From positions 7,202,501-7,266,500 of the forward strand of contig NC_134770.1 in the NCBI RefSeq assembly GCF_050436995.1: DNA of 64,000 nt, given 5' to 3'. A program made the translations under genes and the position numbers. The notes under the pieces were generated by a model that searched no databases, was not told the origin of the DNA, and saw nothing but the letters and a program-made list of their open reading frames with translations. Source of the DNA: Anticarsia gemmatalis. Its lineage: Eukaryota; Arthropoda; Insecta; Lepidoptera; Erebidae. This document shows, piece after piece, positions 25,521 to 38,849 of the stretch (position 1 is its first letter; each line of letters opens with the position of its first letter).

Positions 25521-27089
25521 GTATGCCAGTTCTCGAGTATCAAATTCCCCGCAACTATATCAATAAATGTGCGTTTATAGAAGAACTATATATTTGTTAT
25601 TTACAATAACCTCAATTCATATTTAATTTAGAAGACTGCTAAGTGCATAAAATTATTTGAAAGATTTAATGAACTCGATACAAATCTAAGAGAATCGATT
25701 ATTAATTGTGATCTTCACGTACAGCCCTAGAGGAATTCCATAGACAAAAGTATCTGGAAAGTTTTTAGAGATCGGTATTGCCATGGGCTTTATTTCGTTT
25801 TCGCCATTTTTAATTTGTCCTTCGTCAAAATTAAAATAATAAACAAAATTATGTACTTTCTTCACTCAAACCGTGGTGCAAACTAAAGTTGCGATCGTAA
25901 GCTTGATACCACGTAGAATCGTTGTTGTAACGTGTTGCAATGGAGTTAATAAAACGGGGGAAATTGTAGATAAAGTGTAGAGAGTAATAAGTTCATCATA
26001 TAAGTATAGGAAAATCAACACAAATACTTCGTAACTAAAAGATGTGTGTAACTTATAAATATAACTGTATTTATTTAATTTTTCCAAGCGCAAATATTAA
26101 CTGCTTAGGAACAATTATAAAAATAATTCAGATGTTAATTTCATACAGTTTACTAGTAGTCTATTTAGTCGTTGTTAGTCTCTAGTTTTGTATTAATATT
26201 TAAATATTGAATACTGATAGATTATAATAATTAAAACTCCCATCTTTAGGAAAGCAATTTAAAAATATGGCAATGTTTACACACTGCAATCAACTTCTAC
26301 CTTGTTTATGGCACGAATGACGCGCGCCGAGCTCACGGCGCAAGTTCAATCTATAGATAAAGATAGGTAGATTAAAATAATATGCAATTGTGTAAATATT
26401 TAGAAAATGAAGTATTTTTATAAATAAAGGCATTATCTATGAATATAATTCTAATTTACATCACACTAGAAGGCTTTGAACAATTCAAAGAAACCTATAA
26501 CAGCAATACATTTAAGCGAGTCGGGTACATTTTGGTACAAGAAACTTCACGGGAGAGGAGTAAAAATAAGTATTTTTATACAGAGGCATACCTCCCGCTG
26601 CGTTCTTTGTTTCCTTATTCGCGTTGAAATGATTTCACGGAGTTATTTTCGTAAAAAAAGTACTGTCGACGTCAAACGGACGTCATAAACCAAACCACTT
26701 GAATTGTTTCGTTTCGTTCAGTGATAATAGATGGCGTTAGTGTTGTACAACAACAAATTCAATAATAACGCTTGAACGAGATTGAATGAAGGGAAACTTG
26801 TAAAACTAAATAAATAAATGAATATTAGAAGTTTATACATCGTTTCGGGCTAATTTGAATTTATTCTGTACTTTTCCTTAAGTAACTTTATATCATCAGC
26901 CGCTTAAACAGACGAATTCGTAAAGTCTTAGCGTAAGTTTGTTCAATTCATAAATCACTTGGTTTCAGAAGGTATTTTTAAAACCTAAATGAATGGTTAC
27001 CTTTAATTATTAATCTAGTCTCTATAGAAGTTCTTTTTTCAATCATATCCTAGCTCAATCATAGTTCTAAAAAATTAGAGCGGAACAAA

Positions 27090-27165
27090 AATATAATTTG
27101 TTTCGTACAGGAATCGAATCCACGGAATTGCAACACTTTAACCATTGCACCATGGACGAAAGCAA
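27090..27165 (-). mobile_element. tRNA-like SINE head
   Basis: On the minus strand it reads 'ccatggtgcaatggttaaag' (A-box-like) then 'ggattcgattcct' (B-box-like), followed by an AT-rich body. It is too degenerate to be a functional tRNA gene. Confidence 0.5.
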
Positions 27166-27728
27166 TTTATTTTCATAAGTCAATATACCATATACCCTGG
27201 TACAAGTTGGTACAAAAATGGCGGTAGAATTATGATAAACAGAATATTTGCATTTATATTAGTTGTAATTTCGTACCATACAGTGTCGTGTATGAATAAA
27301 CAGCTGGTCTTAGGAACAAGGAACAAGGGTTTTTAAATGATGACCAGCCATTCCCATCAACTTTTGACAATACTTAAATGGGTTCTTTAAATTTCATAAA
27401 AAATATCGTAGTGTTCTTTAAAACAGTTTGTGAATGTGAAATTTGAAAAAGTGTTAGGAGGTCATGGGTTTGTTTTCAACATGATTACTAATATGATAAT
27501 TTCCTGGACATTTCTAGGGCCACGAACGAAATCAGACTTTTGGTCCCCGGACCGAAACTACTCCTACACTAAGTAGGAGTGACCAAAAAAAAGGTTTATG
27601 AAAACAATAAAAATCGTATCTTTTTTAAAACTAGTAGGTTTTCATTCCTCCACACGGGACAACACGCAAAAATCCAGGACGAGTCCGGAAATTTATATCG
27701 TATTTTTTTTTCTATTCTTTTTAAAATA

Positions 27729-27955
27729 CAACTCCCGCACTAAACTTGTGTCGCTGGGACTTTTACAAACATACAAACAACGGACATAAAGTACAATCAG
27801 AATCAAAACAATTATTTGACTAATAATAATTGCTCTTCTGTCGCTGGGACTTCACAAACATACAAACAACGGACATAAAGTACAATCAGAATTGAAACAA
27901 CTATTTGTGGATCGCACAAATAATTGCTCCGTGTGGGAATAGAACCTACAACGCT
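27729..27955 (-). mobile_element. Two overlapping SINE family A copies
   Basis: The 'acttttacaaacatacaaac' body segment occurs twice about 100 bp apart, in the same minus-strand orientation. The outer copy keeps part of its tRNA-like head (to about 27955) and the inner one is truncated. It looks like one SINE inserted in, or partly duplicated from, another. Confidence 0.7.
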
Positions 27956-28164
27956 TACATCTTCAGCTTTAACAAGCGTGATATAATAAAAAGGCCACTT
28001 TACACAAAGTCTTAATTCAATTTAACAATGTATGAGTTAAAACTCTTTTGTTTATATTGCTCGGTGGTCTCAGAAGTAAAACGTCGTATATCACACGGTG
28101 TCACGTTACACGGGACCTGCATGTTACTATGAGAGTTATTAAATATATAACGTTTTTAATTTTA

Positions 28165-28270
28165 TTCACTGCCTCTGTGGTCTGGTGGTGTATGTGTAAT
28201 GTGAGGTCTCCGGTTTGGGACCCGAGTCGGGCAAAGTCTATTGGGTGGTTTATCAGTTACTATAACTAAG
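28165..28270 (+). mobile_element. tRNA-like SINE (second type)
   Basis: The plus strand reads 'ctgtggtctggtggtgta' followed by 'ctccggtttgggacccgag', which are A- and B-box-like spacings of a tRNA-derived head. Related tail phrases ('gagtcgggcaaa', 'gagtcgggtaaa') recur up to about 28330. Confidence 0.45.
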
Positions 28271-29269
28271 TATTTTTATTTTATTTGACTTACGTTTGTA
28301 GTTCTATTCCCGAGTCGGGTAAAATTTGTATCTAGCCTGAGTTTGGTAACTAGCACAATTTGTTGTAAAAGGCTCGCCCTCTTTTACATGGGGCGGAATT
28401 ATGCAGCAGATTTGTATAAATACAAAGTTTTTAACTTAGAGTCGGTCTGTCTGTTACGCTTTAACGGTTAAACCCGAATTAAATTATATTTTCTATGGAA
28501 TTCATTTAATACCCTAGAGTTCAAACATAATTAAGTAACTCATCAAAATCTTTTCTTATGCGACTGAAAATGAAAACGAAACATTGAACGCATATTATAT
28601 TTTTGATTTCAACTTTACAAATCAAAAGTCAATATATACCCCATAAAACTCCATAAATTTACTGTTACAGAACAGTGAATTATTCGCCAAAATCCACCTC
28701 TTAATTACAATTTGTATAGAAAGTCCTGCTGAGCCCATTACGGGCTGGTTTGATGGTGGTCTCGATACAGGTGTCATATTACGGAGGGAGCCGTGAACGG
28801 AGGGACTGTATTATACATATACACTTATTATTATGTATATCATCGCGTTTTTGTCTCTAGAGGGTATGGTAGAGGTGTGAGTGGAAAGTTTTGTTTGACG
28901 AATAATTTTGAGTAGTTGATAATGTTCCTTTGAATGCAGAAATTTTGTTAAGTTTAGAAAAATTGCCACTTTTTTAGTATTTAAAAACAGTTTATTATTT
29001 TTAGTGATGTTGTAACTATAAAAAAACGCTATCAAGAAGAATAATTGAATTTGAATTTTGAGGGGTTTATGTGAGATTAGCTTCTGCCTGCAATATAGTC
29101 TGCGTGAAAGATTTCGCCGCGTAGAAACTAGCTTTTGTATTAATCTAGGTAGGTGCGTTATTAACTGTATGTGAACCAAATGTCATTAAAAACAGTTCAG
29201 TACTTATTGCGTGAGAGGGCAACAAACCTCATCCATTCTCACAAACTTCAGCATTTCTAATATCAATAG

Positions 29270-29380
29270 GAGAAAAAAAGATACTACTTAATAGGACTTT
29301 ACCAGACCCTGAAATCAAACTCAAGACCTCGTGACCAGCAGGCACAAACTACTGCTAAGATACAGGGCCAAAGAATATTT
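29270..29380 (-). mobile_element. tRNA-like SINE (third type)
   Basis: The minus strand reads 'ggccctgtatcttagcagta' then 'cacgaggtcttgagtttgat', an A/B-box-like pair. A close relative lies at 40640-40735 and a partial opposite-strand copy near 29570-29630. Confidence 0.5.
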
Positions 29381-29897
29381 CAAACTTTCGACCATAGAAT
29401 AATTCAATCCTTAAAAATGCTCTCAGGTTACATAAAACAAGATATAAACGAGATAGCGCGAGTTAGTCAATAAAACAGATAATTTGATTGTCCCGCCCGC
29501 GATACAAACATTCCTTACATTCTTGTGTAATGGCGCCTACAGAATAATTTATTTCATTATCAATATCAAAACTGATCACGAGGTCTCAAGTTTGATTCCT
29601 GGGTTGAGTAGAGAATTTGTATTGGAATATTTAATAAGAGTAGCCAGAAGTTTAGTAACGTGCTCGGTATATGGGACGCATTGTATGTGACTAACATTGT
29701 TTAACGCATTTTTTGAGGTCATTAAAAGTCTAGTGGCTAGTGTAGTGGACTCTAGGCCTCAAGGGCAAAGGTCTCCTCCCTTATTTCGAGAGGCCAAGCC
29801 AAATATCCTACTCGGACCTCCAACAAGATTCGTTGTATTTTTTTCTTCTGGACTTCATGCGTACCTGTTAAGATATTTATGAAAGAATTTGCATGCA

Positions 29898-30055
29898 TGC
29901 ATAACATCACGCTTTTTTCCCATAGGAGTAGGCAGAGACCAAAGAACGCCACTTGGTACGATCCTTACAAACTTTCCTTGCTTCATTCATATCCTTACAT
30001 CTTGTCATACAGGACCGCAGGTTAAGTAACTACGCACCTGACATTTTTTTCAAGA
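29898..30055. repeat. Dispersed repeat family C
   Basis: It contains 'aacatcacgc', 'taggcagagaccaaagaacg', 'ttggtacgatccttacaaac' and 'cttgtcatacaggaccgc' in order. The same order appears at 61735-61858, and inverted at about 52285-52395, 58015-58140 and 61262-61348. Its superfamily cannot be told from these ends. Confidence 0.65.
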
Positions 30056-30446
30056 CGTCGCCGATGTGATCTGTGTATGAAGAATTTCTAGACATAATAA
30101 TCAATTTTCTTATAAGATAAATAACTGTAGTAACTACTAGAAATATTTTCTAGTAAGAAGTAGAATAGAATTATTCCCTGTACTTATACAAATTTTACTC
30201 AACAAGTATTTTTTACTGTTGGAATGGAGTTTTATTCCATCAAACCTTTTTCTGGTGAGATTCTTTTGGCACCTTTAAGTTCTGAATTTAGTGCACTCGT
30301 TTTCGAGTATAGCTTAGTATAAGCTTAAAAAACGTAACGTTAAGGTTAGTACAATATATATAACATAGTTTATAAAAATCATCTGTCAAATATTGTGACA
30401 CATTTTTAACTGGTTTTTAAAATCGATAACGTTAGTGACTACTACG

Positions 30447-30545
30447 TACTAATTATTGCTCTTGTGTCACGGGGACTTTTACAAACAACGGAAACAAAGT
30501 ACTACCAGACCCGAAACCACTATTTCTGGGAATTGAACGATAAAA
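30447..30545 (-). mobile_element. SINE family A, truncated
   Basis: It has the body segment with 'gctcttgtgtcacggggact' and a degenerate B box near 30535. The A-box end is missing. Confidence 0.65.
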
Positions 30546-31494
30546 TTGAAATTTCAATTATTGAGTGAAATATCAATTCTGTTTGTCTAAATTTAGCATT
30601 AATTATTTTACATTACAATGGCTTCAATTACTTTACAATTGAAACTTCGATTTAATTATAAAATGAAAAACAAGCGGAAAATAATTAAAAGATATTTTTG
30701 GATAAAACAATTACAAGTCTAATTTTATTACGCATCCGTTTATAATAAAACAATAAATTATAATTCCAATATTATTTTCAACAATTATATTTTAATATAG
30801 AATCGATTGACGCACCTGTAAGAGTGAGATAGCAAGTGTGAAAGAGACAGGTGGCGAAGGCTTTCGAGGTGGGCGTGGTTAACTCTGACTCCACCTACTC
30901 GTCTATTTGAGAAAAGATTTTTGAGAAAATTATTTAATCGATTTGACCGAGTTCAGGAGGAGGTGAGTTTTTAAATAGGTTTTTTCTAACAAGTATTTAA
31001 AGTAATTTGGTGTTTGATAAAATTCACATGCATGTGTATGTTTAAGATGAACATATATGATATTTTTCTTTTAATTATAGTGCGTTTTTTATTATAAATA
31101 GAAACACAATTTTATTTCCGCAATTGATTTGAATAAAAATATTTCCTTACTGGTGACGTAATTAAATTTTCAATCACTGATTTTATGCCATAATTATATT
31201 AATCTGTTTGTGTATGGTGTGTCGAATTTATGGCACACGAAGAATCTTCTATTTCGCCATTTATTCAAGCGATTTAGTCGCAAACATTTTATCATATTTT
31301 AAGTCTGAAAACCAATCATACCTAAAGATATCGTATATAATCAAGGTAACTGGATTGTGGAGGTCAGTCAATCATTTATGATATTTCAAAAGAAATTTAA
31401 AAAAATCTTATTTCTACCAAATAGGGATTGTAACCAACTCTAAAAAAAAATATAGAATTTACTTGCAACCTAAAAAAATCTACTTGAAAAAACG

Positions 31495-31690
31495 TTCTTC
31501 ACTTACCCTTCAATTACGAGAGGTACTCGACTTTACAAGGGTTTTTTTTATAATAATTCATACTGTAATTATTGCGCTATTGTGAGGTTTATGGTGTACC
31601 ATATTGTATGTTTTATTACGGCAATGTTTTTTATCTATGGTCATTGAAATGATGGGCCTGTGAAAATAGTTTTTTCTGATATTTTTTTTT
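31495..31690. repeat. Diverged direct duplication, copy 1
   Basis: It matches 32432-32600 in the same orientation over most of its length. Shared phrases include 'gaggtactcga', 'tacaaggg', 'tatctatggtcattg' and 'aatgatggg'. It ends in a T-rich run. Confidence 0.65.
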
Positions 31691-31695
31691 AGGGA

Positions 31696-31935
31696 AAGTA
31701 CTTATTTATAGTTCGACAACTTACTGTAGAGCTTTAGCACGCACGATTTATCTATAGTAAGACAACTTAGTAGAGAGTCTTGGCATCCACGATTTGTCTA
31801 TAGTAAGACAACTTAGTAGAGAGTCTTAGCATACACGATTTCTTTATAGACCAACAACATGGTAAAGAGTCTTAGCATGTACGATTTATATATAGCAAGA
31901 CAACTTAGTAATGAGCCTTGGTAAGCACGATTTAT
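31696..31935. repeat. 46-bp tandem repeat, about five units
   Basis: The phrase '(c/t)acgattt' recurs at 31742, 31788, 31834, 31880 and 31926, exactly 46 bp apart. Each unit also carries 'acaactta...gagtcttagca', with a few substitutions per unit. A single diverged unit with similar downstream flank lies at 36415-36590. Confidence 0.8.
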
Positions 31936-32431
31936 GTAGACTATGAAAGAAAGGAATGAAATATCGGTGTATTTCTAAAATAAAGTAGCTGTAGCGAACA
32001 GGCCACCGTAAACATGCATATGCATGCGGGTCACTGATGTTCTAAATTCTGAGTTTTGTTAATTCCAATCGCGAACCTTGCATCGGCATACTAAGTTGTC
32101 AAACGATAGTTAAGTACTTTTTTTATGAAGCACGTCAATATAAATTGAGACAGTCTATGGAAAATCTACAGAATTTATCATGTATACTGGGGCCATTTTA
32201 ACCATGCGAACTAAGTTATAAATATGTATGTCATTTTATCAGTCTCTCGCTCGCAAAAAATTACACTTTGTCACATTTATTATATTATGATTCTCACGTT
32301 TAGTTCACACGTTTATAAAAGCCTGAGTATAAACAAATAGATACCAAATATCACGCCTTTTCCTAAAGGGGTAGGCAGAGACCTAAGAACTAAAAAAAAA
32401 CTACTTTAAAAAGTAAAAAACATACATACTT

Positions 32432-32600
32432 TACTCACCCCTCATAACAAGAGGTACTCGACCCTACAAGGGCTTTTTTAAAATAACTCATACGGTAATT
32501 ATTATACTATTGTGTATTTTATTAGAGCAATATTTCTTATCTATGGTCATTGGAATGATGGGCTTGTGAGAAGGTTTTTTTATGATTTTTTAAGCTTTTT
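32432..32600. repeat. Diverged direct duplication, copy 2
   Basis: This is the partner of 31495-31690, about 0.9 kb downstream in the same orientation. Confidence 0.65.
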
Positions 32601-32885
32601 TCTGAGCCTCATCGAAATATTGAAAAAGAAACGCCTTCTATATTTTACAGGGTTTTATTGTTATGTTAATTAAGTGCCAGATTTTTCTAAATATCGGTTT
32701 TTCTCTCTGCCTAGTCACTACTAGTCATGCAAAGCCTTCATAGTTGTATTTCCTAAATTTGTTCATCTGTGACTTCGTACCGTAATATAACGCCCTCCGC
32801 CATTTATTGTGGTCAGTTTCGGAAATTACCTTTATAATAAGTAATGCACTCACCTGGTTTACGAGTACATAATCTACATATACAT

Positions 32886-32958
32886 AGCGTTTTTTTATAT
32901 GAGTTTAATCGTTATTGAATAGATAAACTACCGCTAAATGTACCTCAGAAACCGGGGG
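32886..32958. mobile_element. Foldback family B, right half only
   Basis: It has the right arm (gaatagataaactaccgcta through to accggggg) with a short central tract; the left arm is absent. Confidence 0.75.
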
Positions 32959-33659
32959 TAAGTATTGGTTAGTTTATCAGTTTTACTTATTTTTTATAGA
33001 ATTAAAATACATCACTTTATCTATTAAATAGTTTATTTGCCACTAATTAAAAGCGTGAAACTTGCCCTAATAGGCATAGACAATACAACCATAAACAACA
33101 ATTTGATTAGCCACACCTTTTCAAAGCAGCCTTTTCCCAGTTCACAGTTTATTAAACACATTCATAACTTTATGGCCCCTTATCCTATGGTTATGGGGCT
33201 CTTATGTCATTATTCAGCATATTGTTAGCACCCTATTCATGGGGTTGATCCACCCCTAGTTGCTATACTTTTAATAAAGGATCATTTTTTTCTGGTGAGG
33301 TTTTTTGTGAGTTGTTTGTTAGTTTAGGGTTTCGAATTGGGAGTGATTGATTTTGTGATAGATAGAATTATGAATTACGTTTTTTTTAAGTTAGGTTAGG
33401 AAGTTTGAAGAAGGTAATATTTCTTCAGCAAGATAGAAATAATTGTCATCAGTGAACGAAAACATCGCGATGCAAGTTCTTGAAGGGATGTAAGGTCCCC
33501 AACCCGCATTTGGACAGAGTGGTGGACTTAACCTCTCCCTCATTACAAGATAAGGCCCTATCACTGTCCATTTGATGACTGTCAGATGATTAATACATAC
33601 CGTAAAACGGGGTGAATAGAAATGATTTTCAACTTTGTCCTAATTTGTTGCAGTACCTA

Positions 33660-33903
33660 TCTTTACTAATATTATAAAGCTGAAGAGTTTGTTTATTTGT
33701 TTGAACGCGCGAATCTCAGGAACTACTGGTCCGATTTGAAAAATTCTTTCAGTGTTAGATAGTCCATTTATCGAGGAAGGCTATTATAAAATCACGCTAC
33801 GGCCATTAGGAGCGGAGTAGCAACTAAAAATGTTACAAAAACGGGTAATATTATGATCCATTCTCTCTTCGGTGACGCAAGCGAAGTTGCGCGGGTCAGC
33901 TAG
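33660..33903 (+). mobile_element. Non-autonomous Helitron-like element
   Basis: It starts with TC (then tttactaatattataaagc), has an internal poorly coding body, and ends gcgcgggtcagctag. A short hairpin (cgcaa-gcgaag-ttgcg) lies just before the CTAG. It sits between A (33659) and T (33904), as Helitrons do, with no target duplication. Confidence 0.85.
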
Positions 33904-33999
33904 TATAACATAATGCTTATTGTACTCGAAGGTTTAAACAGATTTTTAGCCGATTAATCTATTTTAAAAAAATCATGTAAAGTTTAAATACTAGTTGTA

Positions 34000-36900
34000 T
34001 TTACCATCCAAGCGTTTTCAAAGAAATCGGCCCTGTAGCTCACAGATCATTTTAAAAGTTGTTCTACAGGATTATTCCTTATTTTATCTCCCCATCTAAA
34101 TAGTGCGGAAGGCGAAATAAACTACATAATGAATTTATTAGTATCAAAGTAACCGACATTGCTGTTATCTTGTAATCTCAGACTATTATACGTATTGTGA
34201 AGATATCTTGACTGTTGTTGAGCCCCTTTTTATAAGTGCTTGGGGAAGCAAGCAAGCCTTTGTAAGGGTTCTGTAGCAGTTTTGAGGGATGTTTTTGTTG
34301 GCCTGACTTTGGTACCTTTGCTGATGAAAGTTTATTATTTTAAAAACAGGGCCCTTAAAGTGAAAGCAAGTACATTAGTTTTGTTACTGTATGTTTGTAG
34401 ACTTTGTAGGTATCTATGTTTGTCCTCAAAAAGTCTTTTTAAGCACTCTTGCCTGGATAGATTTTGTAATTTAAAGCCCATGTAAGACTCGGCTGATCTT
34501 TTTTGTTTTCCTCAATTTATTCAAACCTATTTTCATGTTATTTAATAAGTTCGGTATATTTCAAATTATTTTGAAGCGTTTAAGTAACATTGTGTAATGC
34601 AGACAAAAGGTACTTTGTAATACATGCGCGGTTTTTTACTGATACAAGCAATGAAAAGAATTATATTTTAGCTGCTCATAATATTATTACATAGACCTCT
34701 GGAAGATTTAAAATAAAATGTAGGTATAACCATCTATCTAAACAAAAAACTAAACCCAAAACTCTATGGAACCCCAAACGTCATCCGTTTCCCGCCAAAA
34801 AAACATGGCTGCCACTCTCAAGACAGACAATGATGCAGACGACGACAAATACTCGAACAAAAGACGCCAAATAACGCCGTATAATTATTACATTCATTGC
34901 ATTGTACAAGTAATAAAATGTTTTGTTAAAGATTTCGGCCATTTTAGGCCTTAGTGACTATGATTACTTATATAATTTTTGTTTGAAGGGGCGATGTAGG
35001 TAATTGATTTTATACGATGATTAATGATTTGATTTGGTTTCGAGTAAGTAATTGTAGTTATTAATTACTTGTTAAGTTGTGTTTTTAATCTATTTTCACT
35101 ATTATTATAAATTCTTAAGTAGGGCTGTTTATATTTCGCGGGTTTTAACGCTCAGCGGGTAGACTGATTTTATAGAAATGCATGGTCTTAGAACATTTTG
35201 TAAGACATTAGTTTCTAAAACATTTAACGTGTGAAAAAAACTAGTTATTTAATTAGAATTCTAGTTTTATTGGCTAAAATCGTATTGAAAACATGACACA
35301 AACATATTTTAATCATGACTAATACGACTACACATAGCTCTAATTAAAACGCGGTATTTGTATTATAAAGGTGTGTGTACACTGTGTATAAAGAATAGGA
35401 GCGAAATGAGCAAACGTCGGACATCGCTTTGATATTATTCACGGTATAGTTCTTTTAAGTGAATTGTAGGGTTGTTTAGACGTGACGGGACGGGGACGAC
35501 ACGACGGTTTATTTTACCAGCCTTATTTCCAAACTACTGGATTATATTTCATAAAATATAATACTAGCCTGTGTGTTCTTCACTGAAAAGCTCAAAATTA
35601 TATCTTGAAAGTGTTTATTTAATATTATGTTGCTTTCACTTTTGATTTACTCTATTAACGATGATCTCTTTATGTGAAAATTGTAAAAGCGGTTAATTTT
35701 TCAATAAAATTTTAGTATCTTTTGTATTTTCTTATGCTGTCTTCAATTTGTATGTATTTTTTGGTTTAAACTTCGTTATATTAATCAATCATAATCTAAA
35801 TTATTGCTAAACTCTAGGAATTATTCCATAACATAATTTTTTTAGGTTTTTTTTATAAACGTTAACTCCATAATTTCTTTTTTTTACTGCACTCTTTTAT
35901 TGTCTTGTCCTGTCTTCCTATTTAAGTCGATTACAGATCGTCACGTCCCCGTCTCGTATCTACTAAACATCCCTGTTCAAATTCCTTAACAAATAGAAAC
36001 AATATTTGTACACGTGCTCATAATCTGAGCGTCTTCATCAACTTGAGTTCACACTCCGACGGGAACACAGTCTGAAATACTATCGCTTTATAAAGCCGAC
36101 TGGTTACATTGTTCTATGTTCTAAGACCATCATAGCTAAGTTACTTTTGATTTTTTTGCTTCCCTTCTTTTATATTCTTATTTTTTTTTATACATTTGTT
36201 TTTTTTTCGTCAATGTGTATATAAGTTTTAATTTTAATAATCCAATGTAAATATTTAGTTATTTAAGTTCTGTACCTACTGTAAAATAATCTTATTTATT
36301 AGTAATTAATTATAATTGTATGAAAAAAAAAACTTTTGATTTTTGAGAGCCTAGTTTCTGCTCGTGACATTATGTATAAGGAAGGATTCCTCTGGATAAT
36401 AACAGTGTGTGTTTATGTACAGTTCAACAACTTACCAGAGAACCTTGGCAAACACGATTAATTTAGATTACAATAATAAAAATATGTGTGTCTAAAATAT
36501 CTGTATCAGCGGCATGAACCTAAGGGTCAATGATGTTTGAAAATCTGCATTTTGTATATTTCCACTAGCCGTGAACCTTGCATATAAAGCTTTCTGTTAA
36601 GTTTTTGGACAAAAGGCTATTTTAAAAAGTTTATATTAAAAGCTTAAAATGATGAACAAGGATTTAATAAAAATATAATTATATAAAGTAATAGGCATCT
36701 TCATACGCCAATAACTTTTTAAAGTTTTGAGTGTCATATTTTAGCGGGGAAGGAAACTGTTAGAAAAGTGCCTGAGTGTTCTTTAAAATAACTACCTAGT
36801 TTTTTAAAGGATGCAATGTTTAAGGCCATTTGGCTATCATGGTGGACTTTGCTCATAATCTTTTCATGTGGCATTGCAGACTACTTTTTTGTTTCTGTGT

Positions 36901-37430
36901 CAGGTTTAAACCTTCCTAAATAATAGGAATCAGTTTTAGACATGTAGTAACTATTCAAGAGCAACGCGACGCAAAAATTAGACGAAAAGTAGAGTCAACG
37001 TGAAAGTAACTATACTACATATTTTCAAACAAGTTTAAATAATAAGGTGCACTAAACCAGCCTTATTAGCAATAGTGTTATCTTGTATTATATGACTGAC
37101 AGTACTTTAGCTAGCTTTAGCTTAGCTGTTAACAGCAGCCGTAAATAAAACAAAACAGAAAAAGTACTCCATTTAAAAGGCACAACTCCGTGCCCGCATC
37201 TCCCACGTTCAGCTTAAATCAAATTTAGCAAGCGATTGACCGAGAAAGCCACTTTCTTACAATTACATCACTACTCTTGCCTTGATTTAAACATCGTCAG
37301 CTGCAAACACCCTATTTCCCGATATTGGGACGATACCAAAAATATCTGCGGAATTCACACAAACCGCTAAACGCTCATAGTCAACCATACGCCTACATAA
37401 CAAACACAATTGTTTCACAAAAACTGAAAA
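34000..37430. other. Spacer with little recognisable content
   Basis: It is AT-rich with no supported gene. The only notable items are a GC-richer patch at 34770-34880 with 'tttcccgccaaa' (E2F-like), and the single diverged 46-bp repeat unit with flank at 36415-36590. Confidence 0.5.
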
Positions 37431-37439
37431 ATGGCGAGC

Positions 37440-37840
37440 TACACACCAACCAATAAGAGGCGTCACCCTTCAACGGGCAAACACGACCTCATTGGTCGAA
37501 TCGACCTCTTTAATTCATCACGACCAATGGGAGGGCCGGACGGAAGTTGTATTCAAACCAGTTCCATTTTAGCCGCCGAGCTGCGCGCACGCGTTTCAAA
37601 TTTGGTTTTAATATTTTAAAAAAATCGCATTTCGAACTGATTTCGTGTTTGCGGCCAGTGTTTTTGAGTTTTGTAGTGTGTGTGTTTTGTAAAACCGTTA
37701 CCGGTTTTGTTTCAGTTTCGTTATTTGATTGTAATTAGGTTGTGTTTCGTCACCGGTGGGGGTGATATTTTTAGCATTTAGCTTGTTTGAAGCTGTTGGT
37801 GTGATGCGGGACTGGTCTTAAATTAGCGTTGCACACGACT
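37440..37840 (+). promoter_or_regulatory. Candidate distal promoter and 5' UTR exon of sine oculis
   Basis: This GC-rich island in AT-rich surroundings has CCAAT boxes at 37450-37454 and 37524-37528 on the plus strand, and one on the minus strand (ATTGG, 37491-37495). The last two form an inverted pair, 'cctcattggtcg' and 'cgaccaatggg'. The GC-rich transcript-like part ends at a consensus donor, gtgagt at 37841. The first plausible acceptor before the sine oculis start codon is at 45471-45472, giving an intron of about 7.6 kb. Assignment to sine oculis rests on strand and position only. Confidence 0.4.
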
Positions 37841-38699
37841 GTGAGTATATCTTCCTTATTTTTAAGCTCGGCCGTCGGCAGACGTATATTTGTCGACATT
37901 TTTATAGGATGCTACTAATTTAGCCTTAATTTGTGAGAAAATATGAGTCATACTGTCTTTAAATTAGCATGTAGACGAGACAAATTTTGCAATAAGTCTA
38001 CATGAACAAAATTGCACGATTGAATGAATGTATGTATGAAATGAACCTTGATTGGGTTATTCTAAACATGTGTGTATGAGAGAAGCACTCCATAATGCAA
38101 ACAGACACGTTTAAAATATATAAACAATAATATTATTGATATAAATCATGCAGCAATAAATTATACTGTTTATTTAAAAAGCTTTTAACCCATTATTATA
38201 ATAAAAACAATTTACATACCTATTTATTGACCCAGGTTAAATTTTCTGAAAAATGCTGAGCAGAATTTAGTTAGGTTGCTTTTAAAAAATGTAATGTAAT
38301 AAAGAAATCATTATTGGTTGATAGTATTGAATAATTTAGATTGTTACACAAGACAATTAAAACAACCTGCCATTTATGGAATGATATCTATCTACATGAA
38401 TAAATAGACGTTTAAAAAAATGTAGAGCCGATTTTTATTTTTAAAATTTATCACAAACATGATAGCGCAAGACAACTCAATAAAAATACCTGGATATTTA
38501 AAAGAAATAACTATACTTAAAAAGGTATTTGATCGTCATTTTTACTAACATTAAATAAACAACATCAAGAAAAGTCTGTGGGAAGAGCGAAATTACTATT
38601 GATTTATAGGTCTAGTAAAAAATCTTGAGTGAAGTTAGAACAAAAACTTATGTAGGTCTTCTTCTTCTTGTCGTATGGTTACTTATATAATCCTAAATA

Positions 38700-38842
38700 C
38701 ATCGAGATAAATTAACAACCAGGTTCAGATCAAATACCCGTGCTCATCACACAATTATTTGTCCCGGGTGGGATTCGGACCATACGGGGCGTTACGGTTA
38801 TTGCGGCAAGGCGACCACTTTAACCACTGCGCCAAATGTGCA
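38700..38842 (-). mobile_element. tRNA-derived SINE (fourth type)
   Basis: On the minus strand it reads 'tttggcgcagtggttaaag', then 'ggtccgaatcccacccg' (B box), then a body distinct from family A ('tttgatctgaacctggttg'). Confidence 0.65.
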
Positions 38843-38849
38843 GTTCAAC

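Noticed and set aside
28811..29179. Minus-strand open frame of 122 codons
   Set aside because: AT-rich composition, no domain, and no flanking gene signals.
31696..31935. CRISPR-like array
   Set aside because: The 46-bp units are contiguous tandem repeats with no unique spacers, in an insect genome.
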